Assembly: GCF_009848505.1 (NCBI RefSeq)
Contig: NZ_WWDL01000013.1
Coordinates: forward strand, 1-64,000
Direction: 5' to 3'
From: Muricoccus harenae
GTDB lineage: Bacteria > Pseudomonadota > Alphaproteobacteria > Acetobacterales > Acetobacteraceae
DNA: 64,000 bases
In this document: positions 53,634 through 61,750 of the stretch, piece by piece
How the letters are laid out: every line of letters starts with the position of its first letter
Numbering within the stretch: position 1 is the stretch's first letter
Made by a program: the position numbers and the translations under genes
Notes under the pieces: model-generated
Databases searched by the model: none
What the model saw: only the letters and a program-made list of their open reading frames with translations
Told to the model about the DNA's origin: nothing

Positions 53634-54781
53634 GACGTCTTCTCCATGTCCGCCACAATTTCCTTGGCGATCTTCAGCGCATGATTGGCCACCGGCACGC
53701 CGGCATAGGCGCCGACCTGCAGCAGGACCTCCGCAATCTCCTCTGGCGACACGCCGGTGTTGCGCGTCGCCCGGACATGCAGGCCGAACTCGCCCTCCCG
53801 CGCCAGGGCGGCCGTGACGGCCAGGGTCAGCAAGGAGCGCGTGTGGCGTGGCAGGCCCGGCCGGGTCCAGATCTGGCCCCAGACGTTGCGCGTGATGTAG
53901 TCCTGGAACGGCGCGTCCAGCGGCGTGACATTCGCCTGGGCGCGGGCGACATGGGCCTCGCCCAGCACCGCCTTGCGCACGCCCATGCCAGCGGCGAGGA
54001 AATCATCCTCCGCTCCCTGGGCGAGATGCGCCTGAAGGGCGGCGACGATCGCGTCCGCGGCTTCGAAGGTCGGGATGTGGGAGACGCCGGGCAGCACGAT
54101 CAGGCGGCTGCCGGGAATGGCGTCGCGAATCGCCTCGGCGGCGGAGACGGGAGAGGCATGGTCCAACTCGCCCACCACCACGGTCGCCGGGCCGCGGAGC
54201 CGGCCCTGAAGCGGCGCGGCGGTGGCGTCGCGCAGCGCAGCGCAGGCAGCGGCATAACCCTCGGCCGGGGTGCCCATCAGCATGGCGCGCAGCGCGCGGG
54301 AAGAGGGGGAGGCCTGGTCGACCACCCAGCGTGCCATCACCCCCTCGGCCACCGCGGCCATGCCACCGGTCCCCACCGCCTCGATGCGGGCTTGCCAGTT
54401 GGAGGGCGGTGTGAACTCCAGCGCGGTGTCGAGCAGGAAGAGGGAATGCACGCGCTCCGGCTGGGCGGCCGCCATCTCCATCGCGATTCGGCCGCCAATC
54501 GAGATGCCGGCGACATGCGCGGCCTTCACGCCGAGCGCGTCCAGAAGGGCCAAGGCGTCCTCGGCCAGTGTTGCGATGGTCGTCTCGCCAGGGACGAGGC
54601 TGGTCAGCCCGTGGCCGCGAAGGTCGCAGCGGATGACACGATGGGTGCGGGCCAGCGCCTCGGCCTGGGGATCCCAAACATGAAGATTGGTGCCGAGGCT
54701 GTGCAGCATGAGAAGCGCCGGGGCGCCGGGCGGGCCCTGGACCTGCACATGCACCGATAGGTCGCGGAGCGCGATGAACAT
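53630..54781 (-). CDS. pcaL: Fused 3-oxoadipate enol-lactonase / 4-carboxymuconolactone decarboxylase
   Basis: A 383-residue bifunctional fusion. Residues 1-250 are an alpha/beta hydrolase (PcaD) with nucleophile serine in VAGISIGGRIA, aspartate in VVGELDHASP and histidine in LPGVSHIPTF. Residues about 260-383 are a carboxymuconolactone decarboxylase (PcaC) with RPGLPRHTRSLLTLAV and FGLHVRATRNTGVSPEEI. Together they turn the PcaB product, via the enol-lactone, into 3-oxoadipate. It is the first gene of the operon; the following pcaHGB complete the route from protocatechuate. No pcaQ-type regulator gene is in the window. Confidence 0.92.
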   Translation of the reverse strand: MFIALRDLSVHVQVQGPPGAPALLMLHSLGTNLHVWDPQAEALARTHRVIRCDLRGHGLTSLVPGETTIATLAEDALALLDALGVKAAHVAGISIGGRIAMEMAAAQPERVHSLFLLDTALEFTPPSNWQARIEAVGTGGMAAVAEGVMARWVVDQASPSSRALRAMLMGTPAEGYAAACAALRDATAAPLQGRLRGPATVVVGELDHASPVSAAEAIRDAIPGSRLIVLPGVSHIPTFEAADAIVAALQAHLAQGAEDDFLAAGMGVRKAVLGEAHVARAQANVTPLDAPFQDYITRNVWGQIWTRPGLPRHTRSLLTLAVTAALAREGEFGLHVRATRNTGVSPEEIAEVLLQVGAYAGVPVANHALKIAKEIVADMEKTS

Positions 54782-54911
54782 CCGGCCGTTATTCTCCCCT
54801 GGCGATCCCGCGGCCCCCGCACCGGCCGGGCGCCGTGGCGGAAGGGGGAATACCGACCAGAAGCCCTATCATGGCGTTCCCGAGTAGGGAAAGCCGGGTA
54901 GGGGCGGGCGG

Positions 54912-55775
54912 TTAAACCCCCGCCACCGAGACCTGACCGGAATCCCGGCCCCGCATGGCCCAGCCCGTGGTGCGGTTCTCGATGGCCACGGCCACCACAT
55001 ACATCACCACCCCCATGACACCGGTGATGATGAGCCCGGCGAAGACCAGCGGTACGTCGAAGCGGGACGAGGCAAGCATCATCAGGTGCCCGATTCCCTT
55101 ATTCGCCGCCACCGTCTCCGCCATGATCGAGCCGACGAAGGCGACGGTGATCGCGATCTTCAGCGATGCGAAGAAATAGGGCATCGCCCGCGGCAGGCCG
55201 ACCTTGCGGATGATGTCGGTGGGCCTGGCGCCCAGGGCTCGCAGCACGTCCCGCAGTTCCGGCTCCACGGTGGCAATGCCGGTCGCGACATTCACCACGA
55301 TGGGGAAGAAGCTGATCAGGAAGGCGGTGATCACCGCCGGCACCGTGCCGATGCCGAACCAGATCACCAGGATCGGAACCACCGCGACCTTCGGCACCGA
55401 GTTGAAGGCAATCAGCAGCGGATAGAGCCCGTGGTACAGCAGCGTGGAGGAGCCGATCGCGACCCCCAGCAGCAAGCCGAAGACAATCGCCAGGGCGAAG
55501 CCGATCAGTGTCGTCATCAGCGTCTGCCAGGCATTGTCGAGCAGCGGCAGCCACCACTTCACCATGCTGGCACTAATGGCGGAGGGCGCCGGCAGGATGA
55601 ACTGCGGGATGGCGAAGGCCTGGCAGCCCAGCTCCCAGACCAGGAGGGCGCCAATGATGATCAGCCAGGGCAGCGCCGCCTGGAGCCTGCGCCGGCGCCG
55701 CGCGGCGGTGGCAAGGGCATCAATCCGGCATTGGGCGGCGGTGGGCGCGGTGGAGGGGGTGGTGTCAAGCGGCAT
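54912..55775 (-). CDS. ABC transporter permease (nitrate/sulphonate/taurine type)
   Basis: A 287-residue inner-membrane permease with about six helices after an N-terminal cytosolic stretch (ATAARRRRRLQAALP). FILPAPSAISASMVKWW is the usual entry segment, and VLRALGARPTDIIRKVGLPRAMP is the ATPase-contact loop. It overlaps the ATPase gene upstream by 11 bases. No substrate-binding protein is adjacent. It is followed by the pca operon after about 130 bases, in which no certain promoter could be picked. Confidence 0.9.
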   Translation of the reverse strand: MPLDTTPSTAPTAAQCRIDALATAARRRRRLQAALPWLIIIGALLVWELGCQAFAIPQFILPAPSAISASMVKWWLPLLDNAWQTLMTTLIGFALAIVFGLLLGVAIGSSTLLYHGLYPLLIAFNSVPKVAVVPILVIWFGIGTVPAVITAFLISFFPIVVNVATGIATVEPELRDVLRALGARPTDIIRKVGLPRAMPYFFASLKIAITVAFVGSIMAETVAANKGIGHLMMLASSRFDVPLVFAGLIITGVMGVVMYVVAVAIENRTTGWAMRGRDSGQVSVAGV

Positions 55776-56616
55776 GGGTGGTCTCCTGGCCGAGCCCGGC
55801 TGCCTTGCCGGCGATCTCCTCGCCGCGCCGCGCGGCGCTGATGTGCTCGCGCAGGTCGTGGACCAGTTCCTGGAAGGGCTGGGTATAGGTGATGTCGAGG
55901 GCGCGGGGCCGGGGGAAGGGAACAGCCCGTTCCGCGATGATCCGGCCAGGGCGCGCCGACATGATGAGGACGCGGTCCGCCAGGAACACAGCCTCCTTCA
56001 GGTCATGGGTGACCAGGATCACGGTGGGCTTGAGGATGTTGCACACACCCTGCAACTCCACCCAGAGGTCCTCCCGGGTGAAGACGTCCAGCGCGCCGAA
56101 GGGCTCGTCCAGCATCAGCAGCTGCGGGTCGTGCACCAGGGCGCGGCAGAGGCTGGCGCGCTGCTGCATGCCACCGGAAAGCTGGTGGGGCGTCTTGTCC
56201 TCGAAACCCTTCAGCCCGACCAGCTCCAGCAGCTTGCGAGCCTTGTCCTCATACATGGCGCGCTCGGAGCGCAGGCGGCGGCGATGCGGCTCCACCACCT
56301 CCAGCGGCAGCATCACGTTCTGCAGGATCGTTCGCCAGGGCAGCATGGTCGGGGCCTGGAAGGCCATTCCGGCGATGGAGAGGGGGCCGTCCACTTCCCT
56401 TCCGGCCACGATTACGCTGCCGGCCGAGCAGGGCCAGAGGCCGGTCACCAATCGCATCAGAGTGGACTTGCCGCAGCCCGAGGGGCCGACCACCGCCACA
56501 AACTCCCCCTTGCCGACTCGCATGGAGGTGTTGCGCAGCGCCAGCGTGCCATCCGTGCCCCCATAGCGCATGGAGACCTCGTCGATCTCCACGAAGGGCT
56601 TCTCGAACCCCGTCAT
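55765..56616 (-). CDS. ABC transporter ATP-binding protein (nitrate/sulphonate/taurine type)
   Basis: A 283-residue nucleotide-binding subunit with Walker A GPSGCGKSTLM, Q-loop AFQAPTMLPW, signature LSGGMQQRASL, Walker B LLMLDEPFGALD and the H-loop VTHDLKEAVFLADRV. The C-terminal 40 residues (ELVHDLREHISAARRG) are typical for this family. The ATG at 56616 is preferred; longer frames are not conserved in character. A set of TTGCAAGGCTC repeats lies 67-111 bases upstream and may carry its regulator site. Confidence 0.9.
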   Translation of the reverse strand: MTGFEKPFVEIDEVSMRYGGTDGTLALRNTSMRVGKGEFVAVVGPSGCGKSTLMRLVTGLWPCSAGSVIVAGREVDGPLSIAGMAFQAPTMLPWRTILQNVMLPLEVVEPHRRRLRSERAMYEDKARKLLELVGLKGFEDKTPHQLSGGMQQRASLCRALVHDPQLLMLDEPFGALDVFTREDLWVELQGVCNILKPTVILVTHDLKEAVFLADRVLIMSARPGRIIAERAVPFPRPRALDITYTQPFQELVHDLREHISAARRGEEIAGKAAGLGQETTHAA

Positions 56617-56682
56617 CGCCGCCCATCCCCCCACGCACTCGTTCGCAGCCCTGGCATCCACAACTCTCGCATCCCCAGCGTC

Positions 56683-56727
56683 TTGCAAGGCTCATTGCAA
56701 GGCTCGCGCCATCGTCTTGCACGGCTC
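56683..56727. promoter_or_regulatory. Three TTGCAAGGCTC repeats, possible operator
   Basis: TTGCAAGGCTC occurs at 56683-56693 and 56695-56705, and TTGCACGGCTC at 56717-56727. The starts are 12 and 22 bases apart. The repeats sit between an ABC operon (left, minus) and a rhodanese gene (right, plus). The same core, TGCAAGGCTCGC, occurs upstream of the amino-acid receptor gene at 61.4 kb, which argues for a regulator-binding site. Confidence 0.4.
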
Positions 56728-56830
56728 GCACCGCGTCGGAACCGCAAATCGGTGCCGTCAGCCCGCCGGGCCTTGGCACCCGGGCGGCGGGAACCCAATC
56801 TGCCGGGCTACATCAAGCGAGGACGCGCCC

Positions 56831-57244
56831 ATGCCGGTCGAGGACATCTCCCCCCAGGAGAGCTATCAGGCGCTGAAGAGCGATCCCGACACCATCCTCG
56901 TCGATGTCCGGACGGATGCCGAATGGAACTTCGTCGGCATCCCGGACCTCTCGGAGGCGGGAAAGCAGCCGGTGCTCATCCCCTGGCAGCTCTACCCCTC
57001 CATGCAGGTGAACGGCGCCTTCGTCGAGCATCTGCGCCGGGCGGGCGCCACGCCGCTCAGCAAGCTGTACTTCCTCTGCCGCTCCGGTGCGCGGTCCCTC
57101 GCCGCCGCCCAGGCCGCGCAGGCGGCGGGCTTCCCCAGCTCCTACAACGTGGCGGATGGCTTCGAGGGGCCGGTGGATGCGGAAGGCCACCGCGGCCGGA
57201 CCGCCGGCTGGAAGGCCTCGGACCTGCCCTGGCGCCAGCGCTGA
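56831..57244 (+). CDS. Rhodanese-domain protein
   Basis: A 137-residue single-domain sulphurtransferase-like protein. The fold is marked by DTILVDVRTDAEWNFVGIPDL, and the active-site loop YFLCRSGARSLAAA carries the persulphide cysteine. The C-terminal VADGFEGPVDAEGHRGRTAGWKASDLPWRQ is shared by alphaproteobacterial rhodaneses. The ATG at 56831 has GAGGA about 8 bases upstream. It is divergent from the ABC operon. Its sulphur acceptor is unknown. Confidence 0.88.
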   Translation: MPVEDISPQESYQALKSDPDTILVDVRTDAEWNFVGIPDLSEAGKQPVLIPWQLYPSMQVNGAFVEHLRRAGATPLSKLYFLCRSGARSLAAAQAAQAAGFPSSYNVADGFEGPVDAEGHRGRTAGWKASDLPWRQR

Positions 57245-57289
57245 GGGGCGATGCCAGGACCGGGGCGCCAGGACCGGGGACCGGGGGCG

Positions 57290-58273
57290 TCACTCCACCC
57301 GGATGTTCGCCCGCTTCGCCACCTCGCCCCAGCGGCGGGTCTGGTCGGCGACGAAGTCCCGGAACTGGTCCGGGGAGAAGGTGCCGGCGGTGATGCCCAG
57401 CTCCTCGTAGCGGGCCTTCACCTCCGGGCTCGCCAGGGCGGCCAGCGCCTCGCGGTTCAGCCGCTCCACGATCGGGCGCGGGGTGGCGGCGGGGGCGAAC
57501 AGGCCATGCCAGGATACACTCTCGAAGCCCGGCAGGCTCTCGGCCAGGGTGGGCACGTCAGGCGCCTGCGGGACGCGCTGCAGGCTGCCCACGCCGATGG
57601 CGCGGACACGCCCCTCCTTCGCGTGCGGCCAGCCGGAGGAGAAGTTGTCGAAGGCCATGGGAAGGGTGCCGCCCAGCATGTCCGTCATGATCTGACCGCT
57701 ACTGCGATAGGGGACATGCACCGCCTGGGTGCCGGTCAGCTGCGTGAACAGCTCCCCAGCCAAGTGGATCGAGGTGCCGACGCCGGAGGAGCCATAGTTG
57801 ATCTGCCCCGGCCGCGCCTTCATCAGCGCCACCAACTCCTGTACCGTCCTGGCCGGGATGTTGTTCGCCACCACCAGCATGTTCGGCTGGCTGCCGAGCA
57901 GCGCCAGCGGGGCGAAGTCGCGCAGGTTGTCGAAGGGGATGCGCGGGTAGATCGAGGGGTTGATCGCATGGCTGCTGATCGTGCCCATGCAGATGGTGTA
58001 GCCATCCGGCGGCGCCTTCGCGCAGGCCTCCGCGCCGATATTGCCGCCCGCGCCCGCGCGGTTGTCCACCACCAGTGGCTGGCCAAGGCGCTTGGACATC
58101 TCGGCGCCCACCAGCCGGCCGATGAGGTCAGTCGTGCCGCCAGCCGCGAAGGGCACGATCATGCGAATGGAGCGGCTTGGATAAGCCTCCTGGGCGAGGG
58201 AGGGAACAGGCGCGAGGGCAATGGCGCAGGCCATGCCCATCAGGGCGCGCCTCATCTTGCCGGATCCGGGCAT
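57290..58273 (-). CDS. Bug-family (TTT) periplasmic solute receptor
   Basis: A 327-residue Bug/TctC receptor with a Sec signal (MRRALMGMACAIALAPVPSLAQ). Family features are MIVPFAAGGTTDLIGRLV, VVDNRAGAGGNIGAE, INYGSSGVGTSIHLAGELF and VPYRSSGQIMTDML. The ATG at 58273 is chosen because AAAGGA lies 6 bases upstream, while the ATG at 58288 lacks such a site. No TctAB genes are close. Ligand unknown. Confidence 0.9.
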   Translation of the reverse strand: MPGSGKMRRALMGMACAIALAPVPSLAQEAYPSRSIRMIVPFAAGGTTDLIGRLVGAEMSKRLGQPLVVDNRAGAGGNIGAEACAKAPPDGYTICMGTISSHAINPSIYPRIPFDNLRDFAPLALLGSQPNMLVVANNIPARTVQELVALMKARPGQINYGSSGVGTSIHLAGELFTQLTGTQAVHVPYRSSGQIMTDMLGGTLPMAFDNFSSGWPHAKEGRVRAIGVGSLQRVPQAPDVPTLAESLPGFESVSWHGLFAPAATPRPIVERLNREALAALASPEVKARYEELGITAGTFSPDQFRDFVADQTRRWGEVAKRANIRVE

Positions 58274-58492
58274 GGTCGTTCCTTTCATGGACCGCCCTTT
58301 CGGCAGGGCGTGTAGTTTCAGCTGGCAGGCTGAGCGCGCGGCCGGGAAGGCGTCAAGCGACGCGGCCTATGCCTCGCCCGCGTCATGGACGGAGCGCGGA
58401 TGGCGGTTCCCGCCACCTGTCCGGCGCTGGCCCGTTGACGGCCGCAGGCCCAGGACCTACTGGCGCGCGCCCTGCTGCCCGGATGTCCTGTC

Positions 58493-59134
58493 GTGATCCC
58501 CCGCCTCGTCATCTTCGATTTCGACGGCACCCTCGCCGACAGCGCCGCCTGGGTGATGCGCACGCTGAACGAAGAGGCGGACCGCTTCGGCTATCGCCGC
58601 GTCGATGAGGCGGAGATCGCCGCGCTGCGCGGCCAGGACAATCGCGCCATCATCCGGGCACTTGGCGTGCCGATGTGGAAGCTGCCGATGATCGCCACCC
58701 ATATGCGCCGGCGCATCACCGAGGATGCCGGTAGCATCAGGCTCTTCCCCGGCACCGAGACGATGCTGCGGGCGCTCTCCGCGCGGGGCGCGACGCTGGC
58801 CATCGTCACCTCCAATGAGGAGGCGGTGGTGCGTCGGGTGCTTGGGCCGGAGCTGGCGGATCTCGTCGCCTTCATGGAATGCCGCGCCTCCATCTTCGGG
58901 AAGGCGCCGCTGCTGCGCCGCGTGCTGCGACGCGCCGGACTGCCCGCCGAGACGGCCATCGCCATCGGCGACGAGGTGCGGGACATCGAGGCGGCGCGGA
59001 AGGCGGGCATTTCATCCGGCGCCGTCGCCTGGGGCTATGCGACGCCGGAGATTCTGCGGGCACGGAACCCGGCGCGCTTCTTCGCGCGGATGGAGGAGCT
59101 GGCGGACGCGCTGTGCCCGCGGGGCGCGGCCTGA
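58493..59134 (+). CDS. HAD-family hydrolase (phosphoglycolate phosphatase-like)
   Basis: A 213-residue haloacid-dehalogenase-type phosphatase. Motif I is FDFDGTLADS (both aspartates), motif II is VTSNEEAV, motif III uses the lysine in IFGKAPLLRRV and motif IV is AIGDEVRDIEAARKAG. A helical cap sits between motifs I and II, as in phosphoglycolate and pyrophosphate phosphatases. The substrate is not determinable. A GTG start is used because it places motif I at the N-terminus; no strong ribosome site is seen. Confidence 0.85.
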   Translation: MIPRLVIFDFDGTLADSAAWVMRTLNEEADRFGYRRVDEAEIAALRGQDNRAIIRALGVPMWKLPMIATHMRRRITEDAGSIRLFPGTETMLRALSARGATLAIVTSNEEAVVRRVLGPELADLVAFMECRASIFGKAPLLRRVLRRAGLPAETAIAIGDEVRDIEAARKAGISSGAVAWGYATPEILRARNPARFFARMEELADALCPRGAA

Positions 59135-59135
59135 C

Positions 59136-59813
59136 TCAGCCGCGCCCTGCCACCGCGCGATTCTCCAGCCGCGACAGCAGCCGCACCACCGGCCAGAGGA
59201 TGATGAAATAGGCCAGGGCCGCCGCCACGATGGGCGAGGCATTGTAGGTCACGCTCTGCGCCTGCCGCGCCTGGAACAGCAGCTCGGGCAGCGCCACCAC
59301 CGAGGCGATGGAGGTGAGCTTCACCACCTCCAGCGTGTTGGACACGAGGTCCGGCATCACGTTCCGCACCGCCTGAGGAATCACGACCAGCCAGAGCGCG
59401 AGGGATGGCCGCAGACCAAGGGCACGCGCCGCCTCCATCTGCCCGGGATGCACGCTGTCCAGCCCCGCGCGCAACACCTCGCCGTAATAGGCGCCGGTGT
59501 TGAGGAAGAAGGCGAGCGCGACCGCGCCCCAGGGGCCGAGATCGACGCCGAGGAAGGGCAGCCCGGCGTAGAGGAAGATCAGCAGCACCAGCGGCGGCAG
59601 GGCGCGGAAGGTGTCGGTCCAGATGGCGAGGGGCCAGCGCACCCAGCGGGTCTTCGCGCGGGACAGCAGGGCAATGGCCATGCCGCCACCCAACCCCAGC
59701 GGGATGACGATCGCGGCAAGCAGCAGCGTCTGCATCAGCCCGCGCCAGAGGATCGGCATGGCGCGGAGAATGATCTCCAGGTTGAGGAAGGAGTCGACGA
59801 AATCCTCGAACAC
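59136..59813 (-). CDS. Amino-acid ABC transporter permease (HisM/GlnP type)
   Basis: A 225-residue inner-membrane permease of the polar-amino-acid family with about five helices. It shows the family's AILWRGLMQTLLLAAIVIPLG start, the ADTFRALP-like segment TDTFRALPPLVLLIFLY and the ATPase-contact loop AARALGLRPSLALWLVVIPQAVRNVMPDL. It is 18 bases after the first permease gene, with the receptor gene before that. No ATPase gene of the set is present. Confidence 0.9.
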   Translation of the reverse strand: MFEDFVDSFLNLEIILRAMPILWRGLMQTLLLAAIVIPLGLGGGMAIALLSRAKTRWVRWPLAIWTDTFRALPPLVLLIFLYAGLPFLGVDLGPWGAVALAFFLNTGAYYGEVLRAGLDSVHPGQMEAARALGLRPSLALWLVVIPQAVRNVMPDLVSNTLEVVKLTSIASVVALPELLFQARQAQSVTYNASPIVAAALAYFIILWPVVRLLSRLENRAVAGRG

Positions 59814-59830
59814 GGCTTAGCGGCCCTCGC

Positions 59831-60514
59831 TCAACGGCTAGGAATGGCGACGCGCCGCTCGATCCACCGCCCGAGCCCGACCACGGGCAGGAACAGCAGC
59901 GCATAGGCGATGGCGCCCAGCGTGAGCGGCGAGGGATTGCCCGAGAAGGCCATGGCCGATTGCGCCGCCCCCAGGATCTCGGCCACCCCCACCACCGAGG
60001 CGAGGGCCGTGCCCTTGGTGATGGCGATGGTGCGGTTGGTGAGCGGCGGCACCACCATCCGCACCGCCTGGGGCAGGATGATGTGGAACAGGATGGGCAG
60101 GAAGCGCAGCCCCAGCGCCTTGCCGGCATCCCACTGCCCCTTTGGGGTGGCAGTGATGCCTGCCCAGAAGATCTCCTCCGAAAAGGCGGCGAGCACCAGG
60201 GTCAGCGACAGCCAGGTGGCCCAGAAGCCGGAGAGGGAGATGCCCATCCCCGGCAAGCCGAAATACAGCAGCACGATGATCACCAGCGGCGGCAGCGCGC
60301 GGAACACGTCCACCAGCAGGATGATCCCCCAGTTCACCACCCGCAGCCCGAAGGCGCGCAGCACCGCCAGCCCCAGGCCGAGCGCCAGCCCTGCCGCGAC
60401 GATCAGCGCGGCAAGCGCCACCGTCAGCACGAAGCCGGAAGCAATCTTCGGCAGCCACTCCGCCATCACCTTCGCGTTGAGGAAGGTGATGGCGAATCCG
60501 TCCAGCCCACCCAT
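59831..60514 (-). CDS. Amino-acid ABC transporter permease (HisQ/GlnP type)
   Basis: A 227-residue homologue of the downstream permease; the two would form the heterodimeric channel of a polar-amino-acid importer. Marks are LPKIASGFVLTVALAALIVAAG, VDVFRALPPLVIIVLLY and AGKALGLRFLPILFHIILPQAVRMVVPPL. The second VPPLTNRTIAITKGTALASVV segment is typical. It follows the receptor gene after 23 bases. Confidence 0.9.
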   Translation of the reverse strand: MGGLDGFAITFLNAKVMAEWLPKIASGFVLTVALAALIVAAGLALGLGLAVLRAFGLRVVNWGIILLVDVFRALPPLVIIVLLYFGLPGMGISLSGFWATWLSLTLVLAAFSEEIFWAGITATPKGQWDAGKALGLRFLPILFHIILPQAVRMVVPPLTNRTIAITKGTALASVVGVAEILGAAQSAMAFSGNPSPLTLGAIAYALLFLPVVGLGRWIERRVAIPSR

Positions 60515-60537
60515 GCCAGTTCAGGACCCGCGCCGGC

Positions 60538-61383
60538 TCAGCTGCAGCGCGGCTCGTGCGGCGTGGCGTCATGTCCCGGCAGGCCGGGGACGCCATAGCC
60601 GGGGAAGATGGTGTTCTCGGCATCGTCCGCCGCCGGCTTGGCGCCGAACCACTTCTCGGACAGGGCGGCGAGCGAGCCGTCCTTCTTCATGCATTCCAGC
60701 ACGTTCTCGACCGCATTGCGCAGCTCGGCATTGTCCCGGCGGAAGGGGGCGGCCCAGTGCGCGCGCGTCTCCCGCAGGGAGAAGTCCGGCACCAGGTTGC
60801 GCTGCTGGCTGGCGGCGTATTTCACCACCGTGTTCCCTGCCAGCACCGCATAGGCGCGGCCGGAGATCACGGCCTGCACCGCATCCGGGTTCGTGTCATA
60901 GGTCTGGAAGGTGAAGCCCAGCCGCTCGGCATTCGCCTGGGCCCAGGCGTCATAGGCGCTGCCCTTGTTCACGGCGATCACCTTGCCGCGCAGGTCATCC
61001 GTGCTGCGGATGGAGGCATTGCCGCGGCGGATGCCGAACTGGAACTCGGTATAGAGATATCCCTCGGCGAAGAGCATCGACTCCGCACGCTCCTTCGTCA
61101 CCGTGACCGGCGCCGCGAGGAAGTCGTAGCGCCCGGCGTTTAGCGCCGGAACCAGGCCGGAGAAGGAGGCGCTGTCGATGGTGATCTCGCGTCCCATGCG
61201 GCGCGCGACCTCGCGGAACAGGTCCACGTTGAAGCCTTGCACCCCGCCCTCCATCCGCGGGAAGGCATGCGGCGCGAAGGTGCCGTCCACCGCCGTCCGC
61301 AACGGCGGGCCGCCCTGGGCAAGGGCGGGGAGGGAGGCGGCGGGCAGGGCCGCCAGGGCGGCGGCGAGCAGGAGGCGGCGCAT
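60538..61383 (-). CDS. Amino-acid ABC transporter periplasmic binding protein
   Basis: A 281-residue family-3 extracytoplasmic receptor. The signal is MRRLLLAAALAALPAASLPALAQ. The mature part has VDGTFAPHAFPRMEGGVQGFNVDL, with the ligand-binding DLFREVARRMG, and TDDLRGKVIAVNKGSAYDAW. The ATG at 61383 has GAGGA 8 bases upstream; ATG at 61398 is an alternative. It is the first gene of the set; the two permeases follow. A perfect CTTGCATGCAAG palindrome lies 38 bases upstream. Confidence 0.9.
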   Translation of the reverse strand: MRRLLLAAALAALPAASLPALAQGGPPLRTAVDGTFAPHAFPRMEGGVQGFNVDLFREVARRMGREITIDSASFSGLVPALNAGRYDFLAAPVTVTKERAESMLFAEGYLYTEFQFGIRRGNASIRSTDDLRGKVIAVNKGSAYDAWAQANAERLGFTFQTYDTNPDAVQAVISGRAYAVLAGNTVVKYAASQQRNLVPDFSLRETRAHWAAPFRRDNAELRNAVENVLECMKKDGSLAALSEKWFGAKPAADDAENTIFPGYGVPGLPGHDATPHEPRCS

Positions 61384-61411
61384 GCGGGTATTCCTCATGG
61401 GATTCGGCGGT

Positions 61412-61442
61412 GATGCGAGCCTTGCATGCAAGCCTTGTGCAG
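61412..61442 (-). promoter_or_regulatory. Palindrome CTTGCATGCAAG and TGCAAGGCTCGC motif, possible operator
   Basis: CTTGCATGCAAG at 61421-61432 is a perfect 12-bp palindrome of the size bound by GntR-type regulators. The overlapping minus-strand TGCAAGGCTCGCATC (61412-61426) shares TGCAAGGCTCGC with the repeats upstream of the ABC operon near 56.7 kb. It lies just upstream of the receptor gene's start. Confidence 0.45.
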
Positions 61443-61513
61443 GGGAGGGGATTTGCCTCGATAATGCCATGTTCTGGGCAAGTCTTCGCCCTGCCGGAGG
61501 CGTTTAAGGCCTT

Positions 61514-61538
61514 GCCGGCAATCATGCCGGCTAAGGAG
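61514..61538 (+). promoter_or_regulatory. Hairpin abutting the ribosome site of the 66-residue membrane protein gene
   Basis: GCCGGCA and TGCCGGC form a perfect 7-bp stem with an ATCA loop (61514-61531); the AAGGAG ribosome site starts one base later (61533-61538), 7 bases before the ATG. The stem does not hide the site but could affect mRNA stability or initiation. Confidence 0.35.
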
Positions 61539-61545
61539 CCTCGCC

Positions 61546-61746
61546 ATGGACCGCATTGCCCTCGCTGCGATCACCTTTGGCCTCGTCCTGATCCTCGCCA
61601 TCGTTGGCAGTCTGGTGAACGGCGTGTCTTCGGACAGCCTGCCCATCCTGGCAGCCGTCGGCGCCACGCTTTCGGGCGGCGCCATCGTGGCCGGCCTCAC
61701 GGTCCTCGAGCGCCGTGCCTTCTCCCCCGCCCGCCAGCTGACCTGA
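61546..61746 (+). CDS. Small membrane protein (66 aa)
   Basis: A hypothetical protein with two hydrophobic helices, about residues 5-25 (LAAITFGLVLILAIVGSLV) and 33-53 (LPILAAVGATLSGGAIVAG), and a short basic tail ERRAFSPARQLT. A strong AAGGAG ribosome site supports translation. No family recognised. It is divergent from the amino-acid transporter and convergent with mtnA (5 bases between stops). Confidence 0.6.
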   Translation: MDRIALAAITFGLVLILAIVGSLVNGVSSDSLPILAAVGATLSGGAIVAGLTVLERRAFSPARQLT

Positions 61747-61750
61747 GCGT

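Noticed and set aside
57254-57285. CCAGGACCGGGG direct repeats after the rhodanese gene
   Set aside because: They are short and GC-biased, lie between convergent genes, and form no clear terminator or binding site.
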